The notes under the pieces: generated by a model
Seen by the model: the letters and a program-made list of their open reading frames with translations, nothing else
Told to the model about the DNA's origin: nothing
Databases searched by the model: none
NCBI GenBank assembly: GCA_038106185.1
Contig: JAYODE010000020.1
Coordinates: 1 to 64,000 of the forward strand
Length of the DNA: 64,000 nucleotides
Source: UBA4582 sp038106185
Lineage (GTDB): Bacteria > Pseudomonadota > Gammaproteobacteria > Pseudomonadales > Azotimanducaceae
Reading direction: 5' to 3'
Translations under genes and position numbers: made by a program
Shown here: piece by piece, positions 42,402 through 52,040 of the stretch
Position numbering within the stretch: position 1 is the first letter of the stretch
Layout: each line of letters starts with the position of its first letter

Positions 42402-45125
42402 CTACTTTTTGTGGCCACCGGCCTCGGCAATCAAGCTGGGTCTGGTGCTCAGCCGATACTGGTTCCCCAGGACATGCCGAAGTATACCTTCGACGCCAAG
42501 TTCTCGGCCGGCATGCCAGGCGGCGTCAAACTCAGTCGTGCTCATGGCCAGGCGAGCGCTCCGTCTGTCAGCTTCAAGCTTGTCCAGCATGGAGGGGTCT
42601 GGCGGCACATCGATGAGGTCACGTGCCGCGTCGGCCGCGCCAAATAAAAAAGCAGCCTCGGAAGGGCAGTTATGAAAGCGCACCTCAATACCCGCGATGA
42701 TTTCGGCGCAGGCCGCAATGGCTGCTGTGTGATGAAGCTCGCCCCACAAGGCAAGACTGTCACGATAGCAGATACAGGCTTGCTCCGGCTGGTCCTCAGC
42801 TTCAATAATCTCGCCGAGGTTCATCAGCGCATTGGCCATGCGAGTCTTGTCGCCGGTGTTCTCGGCGATTTCGAGGCCCTCTATGTAGGCGGCTTTCGCG
42901 AGTGCCAGGTCACCTCGAAGGTGTTCGGTGATACCTTTGACAATCAGGTAGAAAGACAGGTTTTGATCGGACATCTGCTCAGCCCGAGCCAGCTCAATAC
43001 ATTCAGTCATGCAGTCTGATGCCTTGTCGAGGTCGCGACGGCGCTGGGCGATCGCGCCCAGTTCACACAGGACGTTGGCGCTCATGCGACCGTCATTAAG
43101 TCCACGGTAAATCGCCAACGCTTTGGTGGCGTAGCGTTCTGCTTCATCCAGTCTGTTCTCCTGTCGTAGCAGCGTGCTCAGCCCCTTCAGGGCTCGACCT
43201 TCAGCAGCCTTATAGGCTGCCATGTTGATTGGCGTCAATCCGACGGTCGCAGACAAGGGGCTGCTATCCATGGCCAGCACCTGCTCGATTTTGCGAATAC
43301 CTTCATTGAGCAGGCCGCGGATCGACCAGTACTGATACAGCTGACCACAAAGCAACAGTGCTGTTGGTGTATCGCCGGCGGCAATACAGAGATCCAGTGC
43401 TGCGCGCAAATTGCCGCGCTCTTGGTCGAGACGCATAAGGTGCGTAGTAAATCCTGCTCCCATGGTCGACTCCTCATCGATGAAGCCCAGCTCAAGGCAC
43501 CAGGCGCAGAATCGCTGTTGGATACCCCGGCATTCCTCGCTCTGCAGGAGCTGCTCATGGGCAAATTCCCGCAGTGATTCCAGCATGCTTACTCGAGGTA
43601 CAGGCGACGCTGGGTTCTGCCGCAAGGTGACAAGACTCTTGTCTACCAGTGCCTCAATGTCCACCTCGACAAAATACTCGTCCTTCGGGTCACAGACTGC
43701 CTGCGCCGCATCCAGGGTGCAACCGTCTGGAAATACAGCGAGTCGTCGCCACAGCGCTTGCTCAGAGCTGTCCAGCAGCTCGTAGCTCCACATGATCAAG
43801 GCACGGAGATTTTTCTGATGATCCAGCAGATCATCGGCACCGCCGGTCAATACCTTGAAACGCTGTGCCATGGCCTGTGACAGACGTGCCACCTTCATGG
43901 TTCTAAGCCGCGATGCGGCCAGTTCAATGGCGAGTGGCAACGCATCGACACGCCGGCAGATCTCGACGACGTCATGCGCATTATCCTCGGTAATGTCGAA
44001 CTCGCTGTTTGACACTTTGGCGCGGCTGACAAACAACGCTATAGCTTCGTACCGGCGCAGTTCATCCAGCGCTGGCAGCCTGTCCGGGTCAGGCAGCGCC
44101 AGCGGTGGTACCCGCACGGTGATCGCACCGCTCAAACGCAGTGCTTCACGGCTGGTGACGACAATGTGGAGATCAGCACAGGCGCTCAACAGTTCGCTGA
44201 GATATTTGCCGGCAGCCTGTACCTGCTCAAGGTTATCGATCAGCAGCAAGAGTCGCTTGCGCCTGAGAACACGAATGACCGCTGCGGCGACAGGCTCATC
44301 CGCATCCTTGATGCCGAGGGTCATGGCGATGGTTGAAGGCACCAGTCTGGGGTCGGTAATGGCGGCCAGTGGTACGAAAAAAACGCCATCTTCGTAGTTC
44401 GGCAACAGACTCGCGCCAAGGCTCAGGCTCAGTCTTGTCTTACCGGCGCCGCCTGGGCCGGCCAGGGTGATCAGGCGACTGTCTCCGGCCGCCAGGAGTT
44501 CGGTTACGGTACGAGTCAGGTCCGGACGTTCTATATAGCTATTGACCGATGCGGGCAGATTGGAGGGGTTTGGCAAGTAGTGTCGCAAGGACTTGCGCAG
44601 ATGAATTTCCAGGGTGTCTTCAAACGGAGCAGATTGCGAAAATTCATGAAATGCGCCTTTCGCAGTTTGGTCCGCTGAGTTCAGGAACCAGCGACTGAAG
44701 AAGTCTTCAACCGCCGCATATTGACTGCGGGCCTGATCGTCATCAAGGACCATCGGTGCCGTTTTCCGGTAAGCCAGTATCCTCGGTCGGCCTTGTGTAC
44801 GCCAGGCACTGACTGCCTCCTCAAATTCGTACTCTGTTGCCGAGGCATAACGCGAGCCGTCGGTGCGGACGAAATCGGCACTGAGCGGGCTGCCCAGCCT
44901 GGACCACATAAGCAGGACAAAAATATCAGACTCGGCAGGTGTGCCGATCTGAGACTGGAAGTCAGCTGTGGCCAACAGCGGTTCGTGCTCCCAGACAACT
45001 GATTGAAGATCCGCTCGTTCTAAGAACTCTTGGCGAAGGCGCTCCACAACGCGGAATGCAATGCGTCGCTCTTCGCTGACGTCACCCGGCGATGCAATGA
45101 AGATGCGAATGCTGTTCTTGGCCAT
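42402..45125 (-). CDS. DUF4062-STAND ATPase with TPR repeats
   Basis: 907 residues, cytoplasmic. Residues 1-180 match DUF4062 (IRIFIASPGDVSEERRIAF, FVLLMWSRLGSPLS). A STAND/NB-ARC-like ATPase follows: P-loop GPGGAGKT (223-230), Walker B LLLLIDN (292-298), sensor VVTSRE (322-327) and the GxP-like LPLAIELAASRL (396-407). A winged-helix region lies near 435-520 (LWRRLAVFPDGCTLDAAQAV), and TPR-like repeats fill about 560-830. This is the plan of NLR-like sensors: an N-terminal effector or adaptor, a nucleotide switch and a repeat sensor. Such proteins act in signalling, and some related STANDs act in phage defence. No dedicated effector or phage gene lies beside it, so defence is a hypothesis. 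It is convergent with the caspase-like secreted protein. Confidence 0.85.
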   Translation of the reverse strand: MAKNSIRIFIASPGDVSEERRIAFRVVERLRQEFLERADLQSVVWEHEPLLATADFQSQIGTPAESDIFVLLMWSRLGSPLSADFVRTDGSRYASATEYEFEEAVSAWRTQGRPRILAYRKTAPMVLDDDQARSQYAAVEDFFSRWFLNSADQTAKGAFHEFSQSAPFEDTLEIHLRKSLRHYLPNPSNLPASVNSYIERPDLTRTVTELLAAGDSRLITLAGPGGAGKTRLSLSLGASLLPNYEDGVFFVPLAAITDPRLVPSTIAMTLGIKDADEPVAAAVIRVLRRKRLLLLIDNLEQVQAAGKYLSELLSACADLHIVVTSREALRLSGAITVRVPPLALPDPDRLPALDELRRYEAIALFVSRAKVSNSEFDITEDNAHDVVEICRRVDALPLAIELAASRLRTMKVARLSQAMAQRFKVLTGGADDLLDHQKNLRALIMWSYELLDSSEQALWRRLAVFPDGCTLDAAQAVCDPKDEYFVEVDIEALVDKSLVTLRQNPASPVPRVSMLESLREFAHEQLLQSEECRGIQQRFCAWCLELGFIDEESTMGAGFTTHLMRLDQERGNLRAALDLCIAAGDTPTALLLCGQLYQYWSIRGLLNEGIRKIEQVLAMDSSPLSATVGLTPINMAAYKAAEGRALKGLSTLLRQENRLDEAERYATKALAIYRGLNDGRMSANVLCELGAIAQRRRDLDKASDCMTECIELARAEQMSDQNLSFYLIVKGITEHLRGDLALAKAAYIEGLEIAENTGDKTRMANALMNLGEIIEAEDQPEQACICYRDSLALWGELHHTAAIAACAEIIAGIEVRFHNCPSEAAFLFGAADAARDLIDVPPDPSMLDKLEADRRSARLAMSTTEFDAAWHAGRELGVEGILRHVLGNQYRLSTRPSLIAEAGGHKK

Positions 45126-45288
45126 TACACTAAACTCCCAAGAAAATACTGAAGATTCTAGGGGCGTTTCGATTCATAACCTTGACCAGTATCTAAATGG
45201 TTCCAGGTCGTGAGATAGATCATGCAGGATGCACGAAATAACCCTCACCGGCGCAGATTGCAGGCAGTTAATTTGTTCTCGGCAGCCT

Positions 45289-46614
45289 TTATCGCAGCAG
45301 GCGATCCATAGCGACAACTGTCTGGAGCAGCACATTGGCGCCATTGGTAATCTGTGGCGGGCTGGTAAACTCGCCGGGCGCGTGACTGATGCCATCTTTG
45401 CTGGGAACGAATATCATTCCCAGCGGTGCAATATCTTTCATGCTCTGCGCATCATGTCCGGCCCCGCTGGGCATGGCCAGGTTGCTGAGTCCGAGGGCGT
45501 CGGCAGATTGCTTGACGAGTGCCATTAGGCGTTTGTCTGTGGGTGCGGCCGGCGACTCATAGTATTGATTGAAGCTGATATGAGTGGCGTGGGCTGCTGC
45601 GATCGCGGTCGCAGCGGCACTGATCCTCGCAAACAGCCGGTTAACCTTGTCCATGTCCAGGTCTCGTATCTCCAGGCTGAACATGACTTCACCAGGTATG
45701 ACATTGGGCGCGCCGGGTTTGATGTCTAATCGACCGACGGTACCAACCTGTCGTCCGGGTTCGTCGGTGATGATCTTACGGACTTCGGCGATGATCAGTG
45801 CGGCTGGATATAATGCGTCCTGCCGTTGGTCCATTGGGGTTGTGCCAGCGTGATTAGCGAATCCGGTAATTGTGATATACCAGCGCTTGATGCCGACGAT
45901 ACCCTCGACTACGCCGATGGCGATCCCCTCGCGGTCTAGTATCGCGCCCTGTTCCACATGCAGTTCAATATAGCCTGCGATACTGCCCGGTTGTCTGATA
46001 TTTGTCGCCAGCTGCTGAGGATCTCCGCCAAGAAATGCGATGCCATCACCGATCGTCTTGGCGCCCAGGCTTGGCAACCCCATTTCACGCTCCGCAACAG
46101 CTCCTGTGAATGATCGGCTACCGTTTTTCCCGCCTTCTTCATTACTCCAGACAATGACTTCAAGGGGATGGTCAAGCGCCATACCAGCATCACGCAGTGA
46201 CCTTGCAACCTCGACCGCCGACATAACGCCAACTATGCCATCATAGTGACCGCCATTCGGCACTGTGTCGATATGCGAGCCCGTGACAATGGGTGCCAGG
46301 CCATCGATACGTCCTTCACGGCGCCCCACCAGATTACCCGCGACGTCAATCTTGGTAGCGAGTCCGGATTCTGCCATCAAGTGTGCAAGGTAGCCCAGTG
46401 CTGCGAGGTTGTGCTCGCTATAGGCGACGCGGTCAGAGCCACCAGCAGCGTTCTCGCCGAAGGTGCGCATGTGTTGCATGGTTTCATTCAGTCGATCGCC
46501 GTCGACCCGTATATCATCTGCATTAACGACGGGGCCTGCAGCGAAGACGAGCGGCGAAAAAAGCAGGCAAATCAGGAGTAGACAGTGCGGCATCAGTTGA
46601 ACTTCGTAATCCAT
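45289..46614 (-). CDS. Exported M20-family Zn hydrolase, N-carbamoyl-L-amino acid amidohydrolase type
   Basis: 441 residues with a signal peptide (MPHCLLLICLLFSPLVFAAG after seven leading residues). It has the carbamoylase/allantoate-amidohydrolase motifs: GSHIDTVPNGGHYDG (metal His/Asp), WSNEEGGKNGSRSFTG (metal Glu pair), YIELHVEQGAILD, FANHAGTTPMDQR and the C-terminal SGAGHDAQSMKDIAP and SKDGISHAPGEFTSP. Members hydrolyse N-carbamoyl amino acids, allantoate or beta-ureidopropionate. Export is unusual for the group and suggests scavenging in the periplasm. Start: ATG at 46612 or the one seven codons on (46593). It is divergent from the aminotransferase gene at 46797. Confidence 0.9.
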   Translation of the reverse strand: MDYEVQLMPHCLLLICLLFSPLVFAAGPVVNADDIRVDGDRLNETMQHMRTFGENAAGGSDRVAYSEHNLAALGYLAHLMAESGLATKIDVAGNLVGRREGRIDGLAPIVTGSHIDTVPNGGHYDGIVGVMSAVEVARSLRDAGMALDHPLEVIVWSNEEGGKNGSRSFTGAVAEREMGLPSLGAKTIGDGIAFLGGDPQQLATNIRQPGSIAGYIELHVEQGAILDREGIAIGVVEGIVGIKRWYITITGFANHAGTTPMDQRQDALYPAALIIAEVRKIITDEPGRQVGTVGRLDIKPGAPNVIPGEVMFSLEIRDLDMDKVNRLFARISAAATAIAAAHATHISFNQYYESPAAPTDKRLMALVKQSADALGLSNLAMPSGAGHDAQSMKDIAPLGMIFVPSKDGISHAPGEFTSPPQITNGANVLLQTVVAMDRLLR

Positions 46615-46796
46615 GAGAAAGTCATTTAATCACACTTTGGTGACGAATCCAGTTGCCGTGCGCCGGCCTCATTGACGAAATTGAGTGTCAGCGAGAGCCT
46701 GTCCGTTAGCGCTTTTAGGTGGCTGAGCTGGCATTGACTTCAGCCGTTGGCAAGCGCCTAATTTAGCGGCGCTTTAACTTTGGGTGTCAACCGACT

Positions 46797-48101
46797 ATGT
46801 CTTCCGTCTTTTACCGAGCCCCGCGGCATACCTATCCTGTCGCAGTTGCCGGGCATGGTGCCTGGGTGACGGATCGGGCTGGGCGTCGTTACCTGGATAT
46901 GAGCGGTGGTGCGGCGGTGTCGCTCCTTGGTCACCAGCAGCCAGACATAGTGGCAGCCATCCAGGATCAGGTGGGCGCGCTGGCCTATGCCCATACGGCG
47001 TTCTTTACCACCGACGCCCAGGAGCAGTTGGCCGAGATGCTGGTCACGCGCTTCAATGACAGGGCCGCACGGGTGTATTTTTCATCCGGTGGTTCGGAGG
47101 CCAACGAGACGGCGATCAAGATGGCCTGGCAATACTGGGCGGCGAAGGGTCGGCCTGATAAACAGATGATTATCTCGAGGGAAAACAGCTACCACGGTAA
47201 TACTTTTTTGACGCTGTCGGTGAGTGGCAATGTCGGCCGGCGCAAGGCTGCGGCTGCGCCGTTGCTAGACTGGCCACGACTGCCCACCTGCTATCCCTAT
47301 CGTGAGCAATGGGCTTCAGAAACCGCAGCAGACTATGGAGCACGACTGGCAGCGGAACTGGAGCGCACCCTGATGGTGGTGGGGGCAGATCAGGTGGCTG
47401 CTTTCATTTGCGAGCCAGTCATAGGTGCTTCCCTTGGCGCGGTGGTGCCGGTACCGGGTTATCTCGCGGCGGTGGAATCGGTGTGCCGCCGGCACGGCGT
47501 TTTGTTGATATTCGATGAAGTCATGGCGGGTAGCGGTCGAAGCGGCACCTACTTTGCCCATGAGCAGGACGGAGCTCGGCCGGATATCGTGACCCTGGGC
47601 AAGGGCATCGCGGCCGGCTATCAACCGTTGGCGGCAACCATCATTGCCGGAAACATTGCTGACACCTTGGCTGGCGCGGGCTTCACGCATGGGCATACCT
47701 ATATTGGCCATCCGGTTGCCTGTGCCGCTGGTGTGGCGGTTCAGCGGCAGCTGGACCTGGGCCTGATTCGCGACAAGGGCGAGCTGATGAAGCAGGCGCT
47801 GGTCAGCCGCTTTGGCGAGGCGTCATTTGTCGGGGACATACGCGGTCGTGGCCTGCTGCTGGGGCTGGAGCTGGTGAGTGATAAAACCACCAAGGCGGGA
47901 TTCAGTGAACCACTGGCGGACAGGCTGCGCCTTGAGGCCATGGCCCAGGGATTGATCTGTTATCCCGGCCAGTTCAAGACAGAAGCAGGGTTTGTGCCGC
48001 ATATCCTGCTGGCACCGCCGGCGGTATGCACCCAGGACGATATTGCGCTGTGCTGTGACGCGCTGGCGCTGGTCTTCGACAAGGTGCTGAACGTCGTGTA
48101 A
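46797..48101 (+). CDS. Class III aminotransferase (PLP-dependent)
   Basis: 434 residues with the class III layout: DRAGRRYLDMSGGAAVSLLG near the start, YFSSGGSEANETAIKMA, SYHGNTFLTLSVSGN, IFDEVMAGSGRSGTYFAHEQ, and the PLP-lysine block DIVTLGKGIAAGYQPLAATI (Lys about residue 268). It transfers an amino group, typically from an omega- or alpha-amino acid to a keto acid, in the cytoplasm. Close relatives are annotated as aspartate aminotransferase family or omega-transaminases; the donor cannot be fixed from sequence. Between amidohydrolase genes, it would take the amino acids they release (inference). The 3' end is 26 bases from a gap. Confidence 0.9.
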   Translation: MSSVFYRAPRHTYPVAVAGHGAWVTDRAGRRYLDMSGGAAVSLLGHQQPDIVAAIQDQVGALAYAHTAFFTTDAQEQLAEMLVTRFNDRAARVYFSSGGSEANETAIKMAWQYWAAKGRPDKQMIISRENSYHGNTFLTLSVSGNVGRRKAAAAPLLDWPRLPTCYPYREQWASETAADYGARLAAELERTLMVVGADQVAAFICEPVIGASLGAVVPVPGYLAAVESVCRRHGVLLIFDEVMAGSGRSGTYFAHEQDGARPDIVTLGKGIAAGYQPLAATIIAGNIADTLAGAGFTHGHTYIGHPVACAAGVAVQRQLDLGLIRDKGELMKQALVSRFGEASFVGDIRGRGLLLGLELVSDKTTKAGFSEPLADRLRLEAMAQGLICYPGQFKTEAGFVPHILLAPPAVCTQDDIALCCDALALVFDKVLNVV

Positions 48102-48105
48102 CGGT

Positions 48106-48249
48106 CTGCGCGGCTGCGCTATCTTTCNNNNNNNNNNNNNNNNNNNNNNNNNNNNNNNNNNNNNNNNNNNNNNNNNNNNNNNNNNNNNNNNNNNNNNNNN
48201 NNNNNNNNNNNNNNNNNNNNNNNNNNNCTGCGCGGCTGCGCTATCTTTC
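48106..48249. other. 100-N gap flanked by identical 22-bp ends
   Basis: CTGCGCGGCTGCGCTATCTTTC occurs at 48106-48127 and again at 48228-48249, on either side of 100 N (48128-48227). As at 19540, this looks like unmerged overlapping contig ends. The downstream copy continues into a CTGCAGCGCTGCAGTGCTGCAA stretch. Confidence 0.85.
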
Positions 48250-48283
48250 TTTTGCTGCAGCGCTGCAGTGCTGCAAGTAAAGG

Positions 48284-48850
48284 CTAGGCTTTTTGCGGAA
48301 ACGGATCCTCCATGCCAGGTTCGAGAGGCACCTGGAAGGTGTTGAGGGTATGGCAGATCAAGCAGTAGTAACCCACGGTGAGTACCAGTTCTATCATGCC
48401 CTCTTCGCCGAATGCACTCACGCCAGCCGCGTAGGAGTGATCCTCAACGGCATGATCCTTCAGCATCTGGCTGGCGATTTCAAAGGCAAGCTGTTCGATA
48501 CCTTCGAATGCTGGCGTACCGCCTGCCGCCATTCGGCGCAGTTGGGTCTCGGCGACCCCGGCCTTTACGGCCATCGCCATGTGAACGACAAATTCAAATC
48601 GAGCCCGATAAAAAACGCCCACGGTGCAGATAGCCACTTCCTTGACATTGTTTGGCAGTGAACCGCCGTAGCGAATTGCGGCGCCCAATGCCTGGGCCGC
48701 ACCGCCAATCTTGGGCGCTTTGACAAAAGCGGAAAAGGGTCCTTGCGTGCCGATGCCGGGGCTGGAACTGCGAGGGCCGGATTCGATTTGGTGGAGCACG
48801 TCGGCCTGTGCGGCGGTGAGGTTGTCTCGGTCTACCGGTACTAGGCGCAT
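48284..48850 (-). CDS. Carboxymuconolactone decarboxylase family protein
   Basis: 188 residues, cytoplasmic, AhpD-like helical fold: GGAAQALGAAIRYGGSLPNN, VKEVAICTVGVFYRARFEF, then VHMAMAVKAGV and MIELVLTVGYYCLICHTLN. The CxxC pair of the AhpD peroxidase group is not present, so a redox role is unlikely. Related proteins are often found beside amidohydrolases without a defined job. Its ATG overlaps the upstream amidohydrolase stop (TGATG), so it is the last gene of the operon that begins at 53323. Confidence 0.85.
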   Translation of the reverse strand: MRLVPVDRDNLTAAQADVLHQIESGPRSSSPGIGTQGPFSAFVKAPKIGGAAQALGAAIRYGGSLPNNVKEVAICTVGVFYRARFEFVVHMAMAVKAGVAETQLRRMAAGGTPAFEGIEQLAFEIASQMLKDHAVEDHSYAAGVSAFGEEGMIELVLTVGYYCLICHTLNTFQVPLEPGMEDPFPQKA

Positions 48851-50463
48851 CAGAATTCCTCGTTGGCTGCAGCAGGAAGAGCGGGTCGGGCAATGGGCAC
48901 ACCGGCCAGCGCGCCTGTCATCTTTGCGTTGCGAACGGCAAAGCGGCCGTTCACCAGAGCGTGCACCACACCTTCAGACAGTCGTTGGGGTGCTTCAAAG
49001 GTGGCCAAGTCACGATAATGTTGAGGATCGATGACCACGAGATCGGCGACATAACCGTTCTTGAGATAGCCACGATCATTCAGGCGGTAAAAGTCTGCGG
49101 CTAACCCGGAAAAGCTGCGGATCATAAACTCCGGGGTGACCAGTGCCTCCTCAAACACAAAGTGGCGCATTTTCTTCGGAAAGGCACCGAAGGCACGGGG
49201 GTGAGTCATGGGTTGGTCGGGCCTGGGTGTTCTGCCGTCTGTGCAGGTCATCATCCAGGGCTCCTGTGCTAGCCTGCGAGTGTTGTTGTGATCATACAGT
49301 TCCAGGTTCATCACCACAGCGTTACCTGTGCGTAAAATCCACTGCACTGTGTCGGCAGCTGACGCTTCGCGGGTGTTAGCCACCTGCGCCAGGGTGCGCC
49401 CATTCAGGTCCGGTCGCGGATCTACGAACTGGATCTTGGCGGCACCGCCGCGTATCTGCAGCATGGCATTGGTGGCGTCACGGATAGCGTCGGCACTGCG
49501 CAGGTCATCAAACCGTGCCACCATGGCTGCATGGCTATCAGCCGCAGCCCAGTCTGGAATGGTGTAGGCGCGAAGGTTGCTCTGGGTGGCGGTATAGGGA
49601 TGCTGCGCAGCCCAGATATCCACGCCACGGGCGCGGGCATCGTTGATCAGTTTCGCGCCGAGTTCGGCGCGGCCGTAATTGTGCGCACCTTGCAGGTTAT
49701 AGTGGCTGAAGATGCCTCGCAGGCCAGATTCCGCGGTGATACGAATGCCTTCCTTGACCGACTCCTCGTAACCCACGCCCTGATAGACGGCGCCCAAGTC
49801 GCGGTCATGGGTGTCATAGATCGCCTGGGGATACTCAGCTGCGACCTTTGCGAGTTCGATCACTTCCTCGGTGCTGGCATAGGTGCCGGGCACATAGAAC
49901 AGACCGGTAGAAAGACCAAAAGCCCCTTGCTCCATGGCGGTGCGCAGCAGGGTTTTCATTTCTGCCAATTCAGCATCGGTCGGTGCTCGGTCTTCGCGCC
50001 CCATCACCTGCTCACGAATATAGCCGTGGCCGGCAAAATGCAGGCCGTTGACACCAATACCCCGCGTGCGCCACAGATCAAATCGGCCGGCCACATCAGT
50101 GGTGCCATCACCATCCAGGCCGAGCACGACGGTGGTAATGCCCTGGGTCAGATAAGGGATGGCATCATTGCCATAATCTGCATCAAGCATGGCATGAGAG
50201 TGGGCATCGATAAAACCAGGCGCGATCCACAGACCGCTGATATCGATCGTGTCTGCCGCTTTGACAGGTTGCTCAGTCAGCGGATCCAGCAGGATTATTC
50301 TGCCGTTGGCGACGCCAACTTCGGCAGCGTAGGGTTTCGCGCCGGTGCCGTCATAAACAAGACCGCCGGTGAACAGCACATCCAACGTGACTGGATCAGG
50401 CTTTGGCGCACAACCAAGGCTGACAAAGGCAAGCAGGCAGGCAATCACGGGTGCTCTTGGCAT
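48850..50463 (-). CDS. Amidohydrolase lipoprotein, N-acyl-D-amino acid deacylase type
   Basis: 537 residues with a lipoprotein signal (CLLAFVSLGCAPKPDPV, Cys18). It belongs to the D-aminoacylase/dihydroorotase-like amidohydrolase branch: LWIAPGFIDAHSHAMLDADY carries the HxH metal pair, IPYLTQGITTVVLGLDGDG follows, and AFGLSTGLFYVPGTYAS and GIFSHYNLQGAHNYGR match the family core. The C-terminal GYLKNGYVADLVVIDPQ is typical. Members remove acyl groups from N-acyl-D-amino acids, although substrate differs among homologues. It follows a paralogue after 8 bases in the same operon. Localisation on the periplasmic face of a membrane is predicted. Confidence 0.88.
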   Translation of the reverse strand: MPRAPVIACLLAFVSLGCAPKPDPVTLDVLFTGGLVYDGTGAKPYAAEVGVANGRIILLDPLTEQPVKAADTIDISGLWIAPGFIDAHSHAMLDADYGNDAIPYLTQGITTVVLGLDGDGTTDVAGRFDLWRTRGIGVNGLHFAGHGYIREQVMGREDRAPTDAELAEMKTLLRTAMEQGAFGLSTGLFYVPGTYASTEEVIELAKVAAEYPQAIYDTHDRDLGAVYQGVGYEESVKEGIRITAESGLRGIFSHYNLQGAHNYGRAELGAKLINDARARGVDIWAAQHPYTATQSNLRAYTIPDWAAADSHAAMVARFDDLRSADAIRDATNAMLQIRGGAAKIQFVDPRPDLNGRTLAQVANTREASAADTVQWILRTGNAVVMNLELYDHNNTRRLAQEPWMMTCTDGRTPRPDQPMTHPRAFGAFPKKMRHFVFEEALVTPEFMIRSFSGLAADFYRLNDRGYLKNGYVADLVVIDPQHYRDLATFEAPQRLSEGVVHALVNGRFAVRNAKMTGALAGVPIARPALPAAANEEF

Positions 50464-50471
50464 GTCGGCTT

Positions 50472-52040
50472 CTACTCGTGCTGCAATACGCGGCCATGGC
50501 GATCCTGCGTCAATTGACCGTTTGACCAGGCAATGCCGCCGTTAACAATGACATGTTGGATGCCAGAGGCGTATTGCCAGGGGTTTTCAAAGGTGGCGTT
50601 GTCCTTGATCTCATCCAGGTCGAACAGGGTAATGTCGGCGTAATAACCGGTTTTGAGCAGGCCTCGTTGGCGAATCTGGTAAACCTGTGCTGGCAGTGAA
50701 GTCATGCTGCGCACCGCGTCAGGCAGGGTGATGATCTGCTGCTCAATAACGTACTTGTGAATCTTGCGGGGAAAGGTGCCAAATCCTCGAGGGTGCGGAG
50801 AACCCTCCAGCCACGGCGGATTCCTGCCGTCAGAAGCGGTCATGTTCCAGGGAGCGCGCATGAATGTCTCTACGTCTGCATCTGACATGTTGAAGGAAAT
50901 AATGCCGGGGCGGCCTTGCAGCAGCAGATTGATCGCGGCAGTGATAGCGTCCGTTTCTTGCTGTTCAGCCCAAGCCTGCAGCGTCTGCCCAACAATTGCC
51001 GGTGTTTCCGGCGCGCGGCTGAACTGGATGCGATCAGCACCGCCCCGTCGGGCCAGGTTCTCCACCATAGCGGCTTCAAGTGCCGGCCGCTGGTTCAGGT
51101 CCTGAAATCTAGCAACCGTGGCAGGCCAGCCGCCGTCAAAGGCCCATCGCGGTAATAATGCGGCGTCGAGTGAGGTGTGTGAGGCGATATAGGGATATTG
51201 GTCTGTATACACCTGAACGCCTTCTCGTCGAGCCTGTTCTATATTACGGGTCAGCACCTCTGCCATGCCCCAGACGGGCGGTCCGAGGGATTTGATGTGG
51301 GTGACGACAACGGGTGCGCCGGTTTGCCGGCCTACATCAATGACCTCTTCGACCGCGGCGACGACGCCAATACTGTAATTGGATTCATCGCGGATATGAC
51401 TGTTGTAGGCGCCGCCATAGATTGCGACCTCTTTCATGAGCGCAATGAGTTCATCATTAGCGGCAAAACTGCCGGGGGCATAGAAGGTGCCGCTGGATAG
51501 CCCAAAGGCACCTGCCAGCATACCTTGTCGGACCAGGTCCCGCATGCGGCTGAGTTCACTAGCGGTGGGGCTGCGATCAGCCATCGCCATCACTGCCTTG
51601 CGCACTTCTCCATGCGGAATAAAAAGCCCGACATTGACCCCTGTGCCATGCTGACGCAGAGTCGCAACCTGACCGGCTATGTCCGTCGAGCCGCCGCCGT
51701 CCGGATTAATCAATACGGCTGTAATCCCCTGAGATAGCAGCCCGGGCACATCGCTACGCTGCTTGTCGAGCAGCGCATCTGCCGTATGGCTGTGTGTATC
51801 AATAAACCCCGGAGCCGCATAAAGCTCTGAACCATCGATCCGTGTGATCGCGGTAGTCTCGCTATAGTCACCTATGCCGGCGATACGATCGCCAGCTATA
51901 GCAATATCATCGCGAAACCAGGGATTGCCGCTGCCGTCAATGATTCGAACATTATCAATAATCAGGTCGTATTCGGCAGCGGTGCTCCATGACCCTTGCC
52001 AGACCAGCCAGCAAGCCAGTAGCAGGCGCACTCGCTTCAC
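50472..52040 (-). CDS. Amidohydrolase, N-acyl-D-amino acid deacylase type, exported
   Basis: 522 residues with a signal peptide (MKRVRLLLACWLVWQGSWSTA). Family motifs: YDLIIDNVRIIDGSGNPWF, LYAAPGFIDTHSHTADALLD (HxH), LSQGITAVLINPDGGGS, AFGLSSGTFYAPGSFA and PVVVTHIKSLGPPVWG. The C-terminus has RQRGLLKTGYYADITLFDLD. It is a paralogue of the next gene (48850-50463); both in one operon suggests two substrate ranges. Its ATG overlaps the stop of the upstream M20 peptidase (ATGA). The deacylase function is inferred from the family; dipeptidase-like variants exist. Confidence 0.88.
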   Translation of the reverse strand: MKRVRLLLACWLVWQGSWSTAAEYDLIIDNVRIIDGSGNPWFRDDIAIAGDRIAGIGDYSETTAITRIDGSELYAAPGFIDTHSHTADALLDKQRSDVPGLLSQGITAVLINPDGGGSTDIAGQVATLRQHGTGVNVGLFIPHGEVRKAVMAMADRSPTASELSRMRDLVRQGMLAGAFGLSSGTFYAPGSFAANDELIALMKEVAIYGGAYNSHIRDESNYSIGVVAAVEEVIDVGRQTGAPVVVTHIKSLGPPVWGMAEVLTRNIEQARREGVQVYTDQYPYIASHTSLDAALLPRWAFDGGWPATVARFQDLNQRPALEAAMVENLARRGGADRIQFSRAPETPAIVGQTLQAWAEQQETDAITAAINLLLQGRPGIISFNMSDADVETFMRAPWNMTASDGRNPPWLEGSPHPRGFGTFPRKIHKYVIEQQIITLPDAVRSMTSLPAQVYQIRQRGLLKTGYYADITLFDLDEIKDNATFENPWQYASGIQHVIVNGGIAWSNGQLTQDRHGRVLQHE

